From positions 186,001 through 250,000 of the forward strand of contig JAGRES010000003.1 in assembly GCA_020446425.1 (NCBI GenBank): 64,000 nucleotides of DNA, written 5' to 3'. Below are positions 43,445-54,463 of this stretch, piece by piece. Position 1 is the stretch's first letter, and each line of letters opens with the position of its first letter. The notes under the pieces are model-generated. The model was not told the origin of the DNA. It saw only the letters and a list, made by a program, of their open reading frames with translations, and made no database searches. Source of the DNA: Sphingobium sp. Lineage in GTDB: Bacteria > Pseudomonadota > Alphaproteobacteria > Sphingomonadales > Sphingomonadaceae. The translations under genes were made by a program, and so were the position numbers.

Positions 43445-43924
43445 TCAATTCACTGGGCCCCATAGTGAAGAGGCGAGGATAAAGCCTCTTTGCCCCTCGA
43501 CATCGACCAGGCACCAGCCATCCTTGCATTCGCTGATCTTGCCGACAACGCCTTTTTGCACACGGTATAACATGCTGGATTTATCATCGCGTTTGGACCG
43601 TATCTCGCCATTATTGACGACGACGATGGCTGTTGTTGTATCGCTGAGCAATTGAACATGCATCCAGCCCTGCGTACCTGACGGATCCTCTATCTTGCGC
43701 CAGTTGCTGTGAACCTGCAGCACTTTCACCGGCAGGTTCCTGCGCCGGTAAACCCAGTTGGCGGGATAATCCTTGCTGGGGCCGACGCGCATGCGCGCCT
43801 CTCCCGATGAAATGGAAGCCCAATAGGGCGTTTCCTTGACCTGGCCACGGAGGGAGGCAGGCGCCACAATCGCCAACGCAGCCAAAAACATGCATAACGC
43901 CCGCACACCGAATCCTGCCATCAT
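43445..43924 (-). CDS. Exported SH3-domain protein
   Basis: The 159-residue product has a signal peptide (residues about 6-28, ALCMFLAALAIVAPASLRGQ) and two bacterial SH3 repeats: YWASISSGEARMRVGPSKDYPANWVYRRRNLPVKVLQVHSNWRKIEDPSGTQGWMH and EIRSKRDDKSSMLYRVQKGVVGKISECKDGWCLVDVEGQRGFI. Such proteins often bind peptidoglycan or envelope partners. A GTG at 43969 in the same frame is an alternative start. It has a CtrA-like site upstream. Confidence 0.8.
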   Translation of the reverse strand: MMAGFGVRALCMFLAALAIVAPASLRGQVKETPYWASISSGEARMRVGPSKDYPANWVYRRRNLPVKVLQVHSNWRKIEDPSGTQGWMHVQLLSDTTTAIVVVNNGEIRSKRDDKSSMLYRVQKGVVGKISECKDGWCLVDVEGQRGFILASSLWGPVN

Positions 43925-44014
43925 GGCATTGGCTTTCACATCCCCGGATTTTGACAGTCTATCAGTCACTCTTTCCCGTTACCGGCAATATATATGCGGG
44001 CACAAGAGTTTTGG

Positions 44015-44029
44015 TTAACAAATCGTTAC
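44015..44029. promoter_or_regulatory. Candidate CtrA site
   Basis: TTAA (44015-44018), seven bases, then TTAC (44026-44029); on the minus strand this reads GTAA-N7-TTAACC. CtrA, the alphaproteobacterial cell-cycle regulator, binds TTAA-N7-TTAA. One half-site is off by a base. It lies between the divergent SH3 and 2-hydroxyacid dehydrogenase genes. Confidence 0.4.
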
Positions 44030-44101
44030 AATGGTCAATTATGACACAATATGCTATCAGGCTTGACCTTGCCCATAGCATCGGACTAGCGCGATAATCC
44101 T

Positions 44102-45100
44102 ATGCCGAAAAAACCGCGTCCCGCCCGTCCTCGTGTCATCGTCACCCGCCGCCTGCCGGCCTCCGTCGAAGAGCGCATGACGCAGTTGTTCGATACCGTT
44201 CTCAACCCTAACGACGAACCGATGAGCCGCGCGGAGCTGGCGGCGGCCATGGCGGATTGCGACGTATTGGTGCCCACGGTCACGGACCATCTGGATGCAG
44301 AACTGATCGAAGCGGCACCCGAACGTCTGCAAATGATCGCCAGCTTCGGCAGCGGCGTCGATCATATCGACCTGGCGGCAGCGCGCAAAAAGGGCGTCAT
44401 CGTCACCAACACACCCGGCGTGCTGACCGATGATACCGCCGACATGGTGATGGCGCTCATCATCGCTGTGCCGCGCCGCCTTGCCGAAGGTGAAAAGCTT
44501 CTCCGTTCGGGCCAGTGGAAAGGGTGGAGCCCGTCGGGCATGCTCGGCCATCGCATCGGGGGCAAGACGCTGGGCATCATCGGCATGGGCCGTATCGGAC
44601 AGGCCGTGGCCTTGCGCGCCGCCCCCTTTGGCCTGAGCATCCAATATCATAACCGCCAGCGCCTACCCGAAAGCGTAGAGCGGGCGACCCGCGCCACATG
44701 GGTGGAATCGCTCGACGATCTGATTTCCACCAGCGATTTCGTATCGATCAACTGCCCGCTCAATGACGACAGCCGCAGCATGATCGACGCGCGGCGCATC
44801 GGCCTGCTCAAACCCGACGCCTATCTCATCAATGCATCACGCGCCGAAGTATATGACGAAGAAGCGCTGATCGAGGCGCTGCAGGCCGGACGCATCGGCG
44901 GTGCGGGGCTGGACGTCTTCGCGCATGAACCGGCGGTCGATGAACGCCTGCTCTCACTCTCCAACGTTGTTATCAAGCCGCATATGGGATCGGCCACTTT
45001 CGAGGGGCGCGAAGCGACAGGCGACAAGGTGATCGCCAATATCCGCACCTGGGTCGATGGCCATCGACCGCGCGATCAGGTTCTCGAAGGCCTGTTCTGA
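44102..45100 (+). CDS. D-isomer 2-hydroxyacid dehydrogenase (glyoxylate/hydroxypyruvate reductase-like)
   Basis: The 332-residue enzyme has the Rossmann motif GKTLGIIGMGRIGQAVALRAAPFG, the substrate region SFGSGVDHIDLAAARKKGVIVTNTPGVL, the catalytic arginine in YLINASRAEVYDEEALIEALQAG, the GLDVFAHEP region, and the catalytic His in KPHMGSATFEGR. It is close to GrhA/D-glycerate dehydrogenase types. No clear ribosome binding site precedes the ATG. Its end overlaps open sequence leading into the patatin gene. Confidence 0.9.
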   Translation: MPKKPRPARPRVIVTRRLPASVEERMTQLFDTVLNPNDEPMSRAELAAAMADCDVLVPTVTDHLDAELIEAAPERLQMIASFGSGVDHIDLAAARKKGVIVTNTPGVLTDDTADMVMALIIAVPRRLAEGEKLLRSGQWKGWSPSGMLGHRIGGKTLGIIGMGRIGQAVALRAAPFGLSIQYHNRQRLPESVERATRATWVESLDDLISTSDFVSINCPLNDDSRSMIDARRIGLLKPDAYLINASRAEVYDEEALIEALQAGRIGGAGLDVFAHEPAVDERLLSLSNVVIKPHMGSATFEGREATGDKVIANIRTWVDGHRPRDQVLEGLF

Positions 45101-45173
45101 CGCCTCCATTCCGGCGCTATCGCCAGAAGCAACGATACTCGACAACGCTCCGGTAAAATGCCACTCTCCGTCC

Positions 45174-47525
45174 ATGCGGGAGAAGGAACTGAGGCTGGCG
45201 CTTGTCTGCTACGGCGGCATCAGCCTCGCCGTCTATATGCACGGCATCACAAAGGAAATATGGCACCTCGCCCGCGCAAGCCGCGACTTTCATGAAGACT
45301 GCCCTGCTGGGGACGAGAGCATATTGGCGGTTTACACCGACCTGCTACGCGAAATGGAAGCAGAGGCGGACCTTCACCTGCGCGTCGTGATCGACATCGT
45401 GGCGGGCGCCAGCGCGGGCGGCATTAACGGCATCTTTCTGGCGCAAGCCATCGAAACCGGCCAGTCGCTGGAACCGCTGACGGATTTGTGGCTCAGCAAC
45501 GCCGACATCGAAAAATTGCTCGACCCCGATGCCCGCCCAGCACAGCGGTTCACCAAATTCTGGGCGCAACCGCTGGTGTGGATGGTGGCGCGCAAGAGAG
45601 GCGACGCGGTCGAACGCACCGTATCGCCAGAGACGCGCGAGGAGGTGCGGCACAAGCTGTCCAGCTTCATTCGCTCACGCTGGTTTCAGCCCCCCTTCGG
45701 CGGCAAGATATTCACGCGCATGCTGATGGAGGCTTTCGACAGCATGGCGTCCTCACCGCGCGGCCGCCCGCTGTTACCGCAAGCCTATCCGCTCGACCTG
45801 ATGGTGACGGTCACAGATTTCGAGGGTTATCCGGAAATGCTGCGGCTCCATAGCCCGCCGGAAGTGATGGAAATGGAGCATAGGCTGACGCTGCAATTCC
45901 GTACCAGACACCGTATGGGCACGCTGGCGAACCCGGCGGAACTGGTTTTCGCCGCGCGCGCGACGGCCAGCTTCCCCGGCGCCTTCCCGCCCTTCACTGT
46001 CAAGGAACTGGACAAGGTATTGGACCAGATGAAGCGCCCCTGGCCGGGACGCGACCGTTTCCTGCGCCGCGTATTGCCCAAGCACAGCGCGCTGGGCCGC
46101 GCCGAAGACGCCATCCTGATCGACGGCTCGGTGCTAAGCAACGCGCCCTTTGCTCCTGCCATAGCCGCGCTCAAGAACCGCCCTGCCCGGCGCGAGATCG
46201 ACCGGCGGTTCGTCTATATCGACCCCAAGCCGACCGGACGCTCCTTTGCGCTCAACCGTGCGGGGGAACAGCGCGACGAAAAGGCCGCGCGAGAGGCAAC
46301 GCCCCTGCCCGGCTTTTTCCGCACCATCTTCGGCTCGCTGAGCGACATTCCGCGCGAACAGCCTATCCGCGACAATCTGGAGGAGATAGAGGCGCGCTCC
46401 CGCACGATCCGTCGCATGCTGCACATCACCAATGCGATGCGCGAAGAGATCGAGCGTGAGATTGAATCCACGTTCGGGCGCACCCTGTTTCTCGACCGGC
46501 CCACGCCGGCACGGCTGGCGGCGTGGCGCGCCAAAGCCCAGACACAGGCGGCAATTGCGGCCGGCTTCGCCTATCCCGCCTATGCGCATGTCAAGCTGTC
46601 GTCCGTGGTGGAAGATGTATGCACCCATCTGTACCGGCTGGGCGGCGACGGCAGCCCACGCATGAGAGAAGCCTTCCGCCAAGCGCTATGGTCGCATATC
46701 CGCGCCGCCGGGCTGGACCAGATGCGCGAGGAAAAGAAAGGTGGCGCGCGCCCGGAAATCATCGCCTTCTTCCGCGATCATGATTTGGGCTTTCGCATCC
46801 GCCGCTTGCGCTTCATGGCCCGGCAACTGACCGAGGCAATCAATACGCACAATCCGGAGCTGCAGGATGCAGTAGGCGGCATGCGCAAGGCGATCTACGG
46901 CGCGCTGGCGCTCTATCAGGAAAGCGAAGCGACCGACTATTATTCCGAGGTCATGATCCAGACCGCCGAAGCCACGGCTATCGACCCGGCCCGCTCATTG
47001 CAGGAGCTGGCGGGTGAGCGCGACCTGAAAGCCAAGGACCTGGAGGTCGAGGAAATGCTGTCGCAGGCCTTGTGGGAACTGCCCAAGGGCGAGCGGCGGC
47101 AGATGCTGCTCACCTATCTCGGCTTCCCCTTCTACGACATCGCGACCCTGCCGATGCTTCAGGGCGAAGGGCTGGACGAATATGACCCGATCAAGGTCGA
47201 CCGCATTTCACCTGACGATTGCAACGGCCTGCGCAGCGGTGGTGCGGAAGCAGTGCTGAAGGGTATCGAATTCAACAGTTTTGGAGCATTCTTTAGTCGC
47301 GTTTATCGCGAGAATGATTATCTCTGGGGCCGCCTGCATGGCGCGGAGCGGCTGATCGACATCGTGCTGTCGACCATTCCCGCCGCCGATGCGGATCATA
47401 TCGAAGCGCTGTCCGCGCGCTTCAAGAAACGCGCCTTCGCCGCGATATTGGCGGAGGAGGAACCCCGCCTGAAACATGTGAAGGACCTAATCGCGGAGTT
47501 GAAGGAAACCTTGGAACCGAAATAA
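45174..47525 (+). CDS. Large patatin-like phospholipase (DUF3376)
   Basis: The 783-residue protein has a patatin N-terminal domain: oxyanion hole CYGGISLAVYMHGITKE, the nucleophile in GASAGGINGIFLAQ (Ser within GASAG), and the catalytic aspartate in LIDGSVLSNAPF. The long C-terminal part matches DUF3376-type proteins, which occur in actinobacteria and alphaproteobacteria. Patatins are acyl hydrolases; lipid substrates are unknown. The start at 45174 (MREKELRLALVCYGG) is the family N terminus, but no ribosome binding site is visible. It follows the dehydrogenase gene on the same strand, with 73 bases between. Confidence 0.85.
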   Translation: MREKELRLALVCYGGISLAVYMHGITKEIWHLARASRDFHEDCPAGDESILAVYTDLLREMEAEADLHLRVVIDIVAGASAGGINGIFLAQAIETGQSLEPLTDLWLSNADIEKLLDPDARPAQRFTKFWAQPLVWMVARKRGDAVERTVSPETREEVRHKLSSFIRSRWFQPPFGGKIFTRMLMEAFDSMASSPRGRPLLPQAYPLDLMVTVTDFEGYPEMLRLHSPPEVMEMEHRLTLQFRTRHRMGTLANPAELVFAARATASFPGAFPPFTVKELDKVLDQMKRPWPGRDRFLRRVLPKHSALGRAEDAILIDGSVLSNAPFAPAIAALKNRPARREIDRRFVYIDPKPTGRSFALNRAGEQRDEKAAREATPLPGFFRTIFGSLSDIPREQPIRDNLEEIEARSRTIRRMLHITNAMREEIEREIESTFGRTLFLDRPTPARLAAWRAKAQTQAAIAAGFAYPAYAHVKLSSVVEDVCTHLYRLGGDGSPRMREAFRQALWSHIRAAGLDQMREEKKGGARPEIIAFFRDHDLGFRIRRLRFMARQLTEAINTHNPELQDAVGGMRKAIYGALALYQESEATDYYSEVMIQTAEATAIDPARSLQELAGERDLKAKDLEVEEMLSQALWELPKGERRQMLLTYLGFPFYDIATLPMLQGEGLDEYDPIKVDRISPDDCNGLRSGGAEAVLKGIEFNSFGAFFSRVYRENDYLWGRLHGAERLIDIVLSTIPAADADHIEALSARFKKRAFAAILAEEEPRLKHVKDLIAELKETLEPK

Positions 47526-47635
47526 TGGCGACAGCCGCCATATGGTTCACGCATGAATGCTCCGCGAGTCATATAGTTGGCATAGTGCACATATAATAAC
47601 CCCTAAGGTGGGTTCTGGGTCGCGGGCAATAGAGG

Positions 47636-48094
47636 ATGTTTTCTTCGCTTTTCGGGCGGCGAAAAGGATCGTCGCACAATGAGAAATCAGGCCTAGAGGC
47701 CAATGCGGCCCTCAGGCTATTTCTGCATGGCCAAGCGGACTATCCCATCGACGCCGTAGGGCTCTCCCGATATCTTGATGAGATCCGTCACCTCCTGAGA
47801 GCAGCCGGCGCTGTCGGTGCGAGGCATGAATGCATCGCAACTTTGGTTCTCAGCGATGCCAAGCCCCATGAGGGCAATACCGTCGCCGTAATAGTCAGTC
47901 GCAGGACGATCGGGTTTATGCCCAATCACCTGTCGACGCGATATCGCGAATGGCTTCATGAATGGAAGTTTTCGCATGCGATCGTGCACTGCAACGCCGC
48001 TGTCATAGGCAGTTGGGACGCGGGCGAGGATGAACTGAGGAAAATCGCTGTGAAGCTCGATATCGAACTTCCGTTCAAGGTTACAACGATATAG
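47636..48094 (+). CDS. Unrecognised protein, possibly HIRAN-like
   Basis: The 152-residue protein has no signal peptide. The central region (CIATLVLSDAKPHEGNTVAVIVSRRTIGFMPNHLSTRYREWL) follows the pattern of HIRAN domains, which bind DNA ends and start with a strand containing L.pe.xNpxDpNAVaV followed by vGYlsxxxAxxY. The first part (AVGLSRYLDEIRHLLRA) would be the preceding strand and helix. The match is by eye and weak. Codon use includes more AGG, AGA and CTA than neighbouring genes. It stands alone, convergent with dnaJ. Confidence 0.6.
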   Translation: MFSSLFGRRKGSSHNEKSGLEANAALRLFLHGQADYPIDAVGLSRYLDEIRHLLRAAGAVGARHECIATLVLSDAKPHEGNTVAVIVSRRTIGFMPNHLSTRYREWLHEWKFSHAIVHCNAAVIGSWDAGEDELRKIAVKLDIELPFKVTTI

Positions 48095-48112
48095 GCCGGT
48101 CAAGCCCGTACC

Positions 48113-49255
48113 TCAGCCCAAATCGTCCCACATATCCTTGAGCTTGCTGAAAAAGCCGCTCGATTGCGGGCATTCCTCACCGGTTTCCGTCGCGCGGAAT
48201 TCCTCCAGCAGCTCCTTCTGCTTCGCACTCAACCGCGTGGGCGTCTCGACGTCGATCTGCGCCACCATATCGCCGCGCGCGCCGCGCCCGTTGAGCGCGG
48301 GCATACCCGCACCACGATGGCGCAGTTGCTTGCCGGACTGAATGCCCGCCGGGATCTTGATCTTCACCGGATGCCGGTCGATACCCGGCACCTCTATTTC
48401 ACCACCCAGCGCCGCCGTCGTGAAGCTGACCGGCGCACGGCAGAACAGGGTCGTTCCGTCGCGCTCGAAGATGCGGTGCCGCTTCAGATGCAGGAAAATA
48501 TAAAGGTCGCCTGCCGGTGCGCCGCGCGCACCCGCCTCGCCCTCGCCGGACAGCCTGATGCGATTGCCCTCATCGACGCCCGCAGGCACATCGACGGACA
48601 GCGTCTTTTTCTTGTCGACGCGCCCTTCGCCACGACAGGTACGGCATGGGTCCTCTATCACCTGACCTGCGCCATGGCAGGCCGGGCATGTACGCTCGAC
48701 AACGAAGAAGCCCTGCTGCGCACGCACCTGACCGTGGCCGCCGCAGGTCGAGCATGACTTTGTGCCCGTGCCCGGCGTCGCACCGGAACCATCGCAATCG
48801 TCGCACGACGCCGACACTTCGATGGTGATCTCTTCCTTCTTGCCTGTGAAGGCCTCTTCCAGCGAGATTTCCATGTCATAGCGCAGGTCCGCGCCCCGGC
48901 GCTGCTGCTGCCGGCGTCCGCCGCCTGCGCCAAAAGCACCGCTGCCGAAAATCGTCTCGAAAATATCGCCAAGATCGGAAAAACCCGCTCCGCCGCCAAA
49001 GCCGCCGGGGCCACCCGGCCCGCCATTTTCAAAGGCGGCATGGCCGAAGCGGTCATAGGCGGCGCGCTTCTGCTCGTCTTTCAGGCAGTCATAGGCTTGG
49101 TTGATCGCCTTGAACTTGGCCTCGCTCTCCGCACAACCGGGGTTGCGGTCAGGGTGGCATTGCATGGCGAGCTTGCGATAGGCGGACTTGATCGTCGCGC
49201 CGTCGGCAGTGCGCTCGACACCCAGCAGCTCATAGAAATCAACTTGCGTACTCAT
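48113..49255 (-). CDS. dnaJ: Molecular chaperone DnaJ
   Basis: The 380-residue Hsp40 has the J domain (DFYELLGVERTADGATIKSAYRKLAMQCHPDRNPG, HPD present), a Gly/Phe-rich linker, the zinc domain with four CxxCxGxG repeats (CDDCDGSG, CSTCGGHG, CPACHGAG, CRTCRGEG) and the C-terminal substrate domain. It stimulates the ATPase of DnaK. It lies 69 bases after the dnaK stop. Confidence 0.97.
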   Translation of the reverse strand: MSTQVDFYELLGVERTADGATIKSAYRKLAMQCHPDRNPGCAESEAKFKAINQAYDCLKDEQKRAAYDRFGHAAFENGGPGGPGGFGGGAGFSDLGDIFETIFGSGAFGAGGGRRQQQRRGADLRYDMEISLEEAFTGKKEEITIEVSASCDDCDGSGATPGTGTKSCSTCGGHGQVRAQQGFFVVERTCPACHGAGQVIEDPCRTCRGEGRVDKKKTLSVDVPAGVDEGNRIRLSGEGEAGARGAPAGDLYIFLHLKRHRIFERDGTTLFCRAPVSFTTAALGGEIEVPGIDRHPVKIKIPAGIQSGKQLRHRGAGMPALNGRGARGDMVAQIDVETPTRLSAKQKELLEEFRATETGEECPQSSGFFSKLKDMWDDLG

Positions 49256-49324
49256 TGCGACCCCCGAAGCGGTGCGCCGCCAGCTCGCCCTGTGAGGAGG
49301 AGATGACGGCGCAACAGCATGGCA

Positions 49325-51232
<1,908 letters not shown>

Positions 51233-51320
51233 CTATTCCTCTTTAACCCCAAATGTTTCAGCGGTTCAGGCCTTCGCATCGCTACTGACAGAGCCGGTGC
51301 GAACGCCCTTTCGTGATGCG

Positions 51321-51348
51321 ATATAGGAGCGGTTTTTCTTGGCACAAG
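51321..51348 (-). promoter_or_regulatory. Candidate heat-shock (RpoH-type) promoter of dnaK
   Basis: On the minus strand, CTTG (51345-51348) and CTATAT (51321-51326, in a CTCCTATAT context) are 18 bases apart, matching the loose alphaproteobacterial RpoH pattern of CTTG and CyTATnT. It predicts a leader of about 80 bases. No CIRCE site was found. Confidence 0.4.
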
Positions 51349-51406
51349 GCATTACGGGCATTAGCGTGCCCATCAGACCGGAAATGATACAGTTTTGAAG
51401 GGTGAT

Positions 51407-51874
51407 ATGATGATGTTTTTCCGCCGCTCGGCTCTCGCGATGATCCTTATGGCTCCGCTGGCGCTTGCGGCCTGCGGCGACCCTGCGCCGCTCTATGTCG
51501 ATCAGGCCTGGGTGCGCCCCAACCCCAATAGCGAAGGACCGGCAGCGGGATATTTCGTCATTCATGGCGGCGAGCAGCCGGTGCAGTTGCGCCGCGTGAC
51601 CACCGAAGGCGCGCTGCGCGTCGAAATGCACGAGAGCATCATGAAGGACGGCATGATGACGATGCAGCCGATCGACAGCGTAGACGTTCCCGTCAAGACC
51701 GAGGTGAAGTTCGCCCCCGGGGGCAAACATGTCATGCTGTTCGGTCTCAACCCGGCGGTGGTAAAAGCGGGCAAGCTGCCCTTCACAATGCTGTTTTCCA
51801 ATGGAGACCGCATCATTGTCGACGCCGTCATCCAGCAAGCGCCCGATGATGGCGGCGAAGGCATGAACCACTGA
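51407..51874 (+). CDS. Periplasmic copper chaperone PCu(A)C lipoprotein
   Basis: The 155-residue protein begins with a lipoprotein signal (RRSALAMILMAPLALAACG). It has the PCu(A)C metal ligand set: MHESIMKDGMMTM and GGKHVMLFGL with the H...M...HxM spacing. PCu(A)C proteins deliver copper to cytochrome c oxidase. AAGGGTGAT lies right before three ATG codons; 51407 is chosen. It is divergent from dnaK and 10 bases before the next gene. Confidence 0.88.
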   Translation: MMMFFRRSALAMILMAPLALAACGDPAPLYVDQAWVRPNPNSEGPAAGYFVIHGGEQPVQLRRVTTEGALRVEMHESIMKDGMMTMQPIDSVDVPVKTEVKFAPGGKHVMLFGLNPAVVKAGKLPFTMLFSNGDRIIVDAVIQQAPDDGGEGMNH

Positions 51875-51884
51875 TTGCAGGACG

Positions 51885-52346
51885 ATGTCCAGCCGTAGTT
51901 TGACGGCGCAGGAGCGCGCACTGGCCACGACGATGTTTGGCGACGCGATCCGGTATGAAGTGGTGCGGATATATGTCCGCAAATATTTCCCGTTTCAGCC
52001 GCGGCGGGTGACGATGGCGCCGGACGGGCACCTGTGGTTCCATCCGCATGGGAACCTGTATTGCAATGATTTTTGCGACAGTCCGCTCATGCTTCAGAGC
52101 CATTTCATCCACGAAATGACCCATGTGTGGCAGGCGCAGACCAAAGGACGCTGGTATCTTCCGCTGATGCGTCATCCCTGGTGTCGCTATGAATATGATC
52201 TGGTGGCCGGAAAGCCCTTCGCGCGCTATGGCATCGAACAGCAGGCAGAAATCGTCCGCCATAGCTTCCTTTATCGCAATGGCGTCAGTCCTAAAGGCGC
52301 GGCGCCTCGAGAGGCGCTGGAGGCATTACTGCCTTTCAGCGCATGA
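51885..52346 (+). CDS. SprT-like zinc metallopeptidase-type protein
   Basis: The 153-residue protein has a putative zinc-binding motif HFIHEMTHVWQAQTKG at about residues 68-83 and PFARYGIEQQAEIVRHSFLYRNG later. It resembles small alphaproteobacterial proteins often labelled vgr-related. Whether it is catalytically active and what it cleaves are unknown. It starts 10 bases after the copper chaperone gene, likely one operon. Confidence 0.75.
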   Translation: MSSRSLTAQERALATTMFGDAIRYEVVRIYVRKYFPFQPRRVTMAPDGHLWFHPHGNLYCNDFCDSPLMLQSHFIHEMTHVWQAQTKGRWYLPLMRHPWCRYEYDLVAGKPFARYGIEQQAEIVRHSFLYRNGVSPKGAAPREALEALLPFSA

Positions 52347-52380
52347 ATAGCGCCATCAGCAGTAACGCAAGTCTTTCACC

Positions 52381-52641
52381 TTAACGGTCCGGATATCCGT
52401 CACGGCCATAGCAGTCGGGATCGAGGCGGCCATCGCGATCATATCCGTCGCATTTACCGTCCTTCTTGATCTGCGACCCGATGACGCCACCGGCAGCCGC
52501 ACCAATTGCCGCACCCTCTTCACCGCCCAGCAGAGCACCGCCGGCAGCACCCGCCGCTGCGCCTTCCACCGCATAATTGTCGGCGCACGCCGCAAGCGTC
52601 ATGAGAGGCGCAACAGTAGCGGCCAAAACAAGCTTTTTCAT
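52381..52641 (-). CDS. Small glycine-zipper lipoprotein
   Basis: The 86-residue product starts MKKLVLAATVAPLMTLAACADN (lipobox Cys about residue 20), then a glycine-zipper helix AAAGAAGGALLGGEEGAAIGAAAGGVIGS and a short Asp/Tyr/Gly-rich tail (YDRDGRLDPDCYGRDGYPD). It resembles YMGG/osmotically inducible outer-membrane proteins. The longer frame upstream to 52737 has no ribosome binding site; GGAGAGA lies before 52641. Confidence 0.8.
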   Translation of the reverse strand: MKKLVLAATVAPLMTLAACADNYAVEGAAAGAAGGALLGGEEGAAIGAAAGGVIGSQIKKDGKCDGYDRDGRLDPDCYGRDGYPDR

Positions 52642-52714
52642 GATGTCTCTCCTTGCATATGAAGAGACAATGCATGGGCCTATTCCATGGTTCCTGCCAA
52701 AGCTGCCTGTCGGC

Positions 52715-53275
52715 TTAATCCGGCTTTTTTGCGACACCGACCAGCGCAGGACGCAGCAGGCGCTCCTTGATGCGATAGCCTGCCTGCATTTCCTGCACGA
52801 TGGTGCCCGGTTCCGCCTCTCCGTGTGGAATTTCCATCATCGCCTGATGCAGATTGGGGTCGAGCGCTTCACCGAGCGCCTGAACCTTCTCGATACCATG
52901 GCGGCCGAATACGCTTTCCAGCTCGCGCCCGGTGGCTTCAAGCCCGGCGACCAGTCCCTTGAACTTTTCGTCTTCGCGCAGGTCAGCGGGAATGGCTTCG
53001 AGCGCGCGTCCCAGATTGTCGGCGACCGAGAGCATGTCGCGCGCAAAGGCTGTCGATGCATAGGCGCGCGCGTCGCTCAGCTCTTTCTCAAGGCGGCGGC
53101 GCACATTCTGCGTTTCAGCGTGGGCATAGAGGATATCCTGCTTCGCCGTTTCCAGCTCCTGCTCCAGCTCGCCCAGACGCGCGTCGAGCGCATCGGCGGC
53201 ATCGGATGCAGTTTCGGCACCCGTTTCCGGCCCGGTCATTTCTTCATTTTCGACTTCAGTCTTCTCGTCACTCAT
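52715..53275 (-). CDS. grpE: Nucleotide exchange factor GrpE
   Basis: The 186-residue protein has an acidic N terminus, a long coiled coil (ELEQELETAKQDILYAHAETQNVRRRLEKEL) and the beta domain (GLEATGRELESVFGRHGIEKVQALGEALDPNLHQAMME, VQEMQAGYRIKERLLRPALVGVAK). It exchanges ADP on DnaK. Its start overlaps the hrcA stop by four bases. Confidence 0.96.
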   Translation of the reverse strand: MSDEKTEVENEEMTGPETGAETASDAADALDARLGELEQELETAKQDILYAHAETQNVRRRLEKELSDARAYASTAFARDMLSVADNLGRALEAIPADLREDEKFKGLVAGLEATGRELESVFGRHGIEKVQALGEALDPNLHQAMMEIPHGEAEPGTIVQEMQAGYRIKERLLRPALVGVAKKPD

Positions 53276-54342
53276 CTCATCAATCTCGAAAGCGTTTGTG
53301 CGGTGAAATCCACCATGGGGATGACACGCGCATAGTTCAAGCGTGTCGGGCCAATTACGCCCACCACGCCGACTATGCGATCGTCGGCATTGCGATAGGG
53401 CGCGGCTATGACCGAAGAACCTGACAAGGAAAAGAGTTTGTTTTCCGATCCGATGAAGATTTTGGTTGCCGAAGCCGCCATTGCGCCCTCCATCAGGCGC
53501 GAAATTTCCTGCTTTCCTTCCAGATCGTCCAGCAACTGGCGCACCCGGTCGAGGTCCGCCGATGCATGATCATCGACCAGATTCGCCTGGCCGCGCACGA
53601 TCAATATGGGCCGGTCCGCCGCGTCGTTGGACCAGATGGCAAGCCCCTTTTCCACCAGACCTTGCGCCGCTTCGTCCAGCGCCGCGCGATCCTTGGCAAG
53701 TTCCTGTACCAGCCTCTCGCGCGCTTCCTGCAGCGTCAGGCCAGCCATACGGTCGGAGATATAATTGCCCGCCTCGACCAGTTGCGAGCCAGTGATACCA
53801 GCGGGCAGATCGACGATACGGTTTTCGACGCTGCCATCCATGCCGACCAGAACCGCCAGCGCCTGCCCATCCTGCGCCGCCGCGCCGCCGCCCGATTGCG
53901 ACAACGGCACGAAGCTGAGTTGGCGCAGGCGTACTTCCTGACGCGGCACCAGCACCATGCCCGCACAGGCGGAAAGCCCGGAAAGCGCGGCGCTGGCCGC
54001 AGACAACGCATCCTCAACGGCGCCGCTTTGCTCGACATGCTGCTCGATCAGCCTGCGTTCTTCGGCGGAGGGTTCGGCCACCTGCATCATGCCGTCCACG
54101 AACATGCGCAGCCCCGTTTCGGTGGGCAGGCGGCCAGCCGATACATGGGGGGCAGCGAGCAGGCCGAGTTCCTCCAGATCCTGCATCACATTGCGGATCG
54201 ACGCCGATGACAGGTTCAGCCCCGGCAACTGGCTCAATGTCTTGGAGCCCACCGGCGTCCCGGTGCCCAGATATGTCTCGACCACGAGACGGAATATGTC
54301 GCGGGCCCGGTCATTGAGTTCGGCGATAGTCGGTGTTGCCAT
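53272..54342 (-). CDS. hrcA: Heat-inducible repressor HrcA
   Basis: The 356-residue repressor has an N-terminal winged helix (ELNDRARDIFRLVVETYLGTGTPVGSKTLSQLPGLNLSSASIRNVMQDLEELGLLAAPHVSAGRLPTETGLR) and the GAF-like C-terminal region ending NYARVIPMVDFTAQTLSRL. It binds CIRCE sites. No CIRCE sequence was seen in the window, so its targets (often groESL) are elsewhere. AGGGGGA precedes the start. Confidence 0.95.
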   Translation of the reverse strand: MATPTIAELNDRARDIFRLVVETYLGTGTPVGSKTLSQLPGLNLSSASIRNVMQDLEELGLLAAPHVSAGRLPTETGLRMFVDGMMQVAEPSAEERRLIEQHVEQSGAVEDALSAASAALSGLSACAGMVLVPRQEVRLRQLSFVPLSQSGGGAAAQDGQALAVLVGMDGSVENRIVDLPAGITGSQLVEAGNYISDRMAGLTLQEARERLVQELAKDRAALDEAAQGLVEKGLAIWSNDAADRPILIVRGQANLVDDHASADLDRVRQLLDDLEGKQEISRLMEGAMAASATKIFIGSENKLFSLSGSSVIAAPYRNADDRIVGVVGVIGPTRLNYARVIPMVDFTAQTLSRLMR

Positions 54343-54411
54343 TCCCCCTATTTAGGCAGCACGGACGAGAAGCTCAATCGCGGGATGAAAATGGCGCGAG
54401 ATGAAAAATAG

Positions 54412-54446
54412 AAAGCCGGAGCGCCCTCGTCAGAAAGCGCTCCGGC
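54412..54446 (-). terminator. Terminator of the Pro/Ala-rich membrane protein gene
   Basis: A perfect 10-bp stem GCCGGAGCGC/GCGCTCCGGC (54415-54424 with 54437-54446) is followed on the minus strand by TTTCTATTTTT. It lies 17 bases past the stop codon. Confidence 0.8.
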
Positions 54447-54463
54447 CATGGGGTACTCTTGCG

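Noticed and set aside
51233..51406. CIRCE-type inverted repeat before dnaK
   Set aside because: A TTAGC at about 51361 looked promising but lacks the GAGTGCTAA partner at the right distance.
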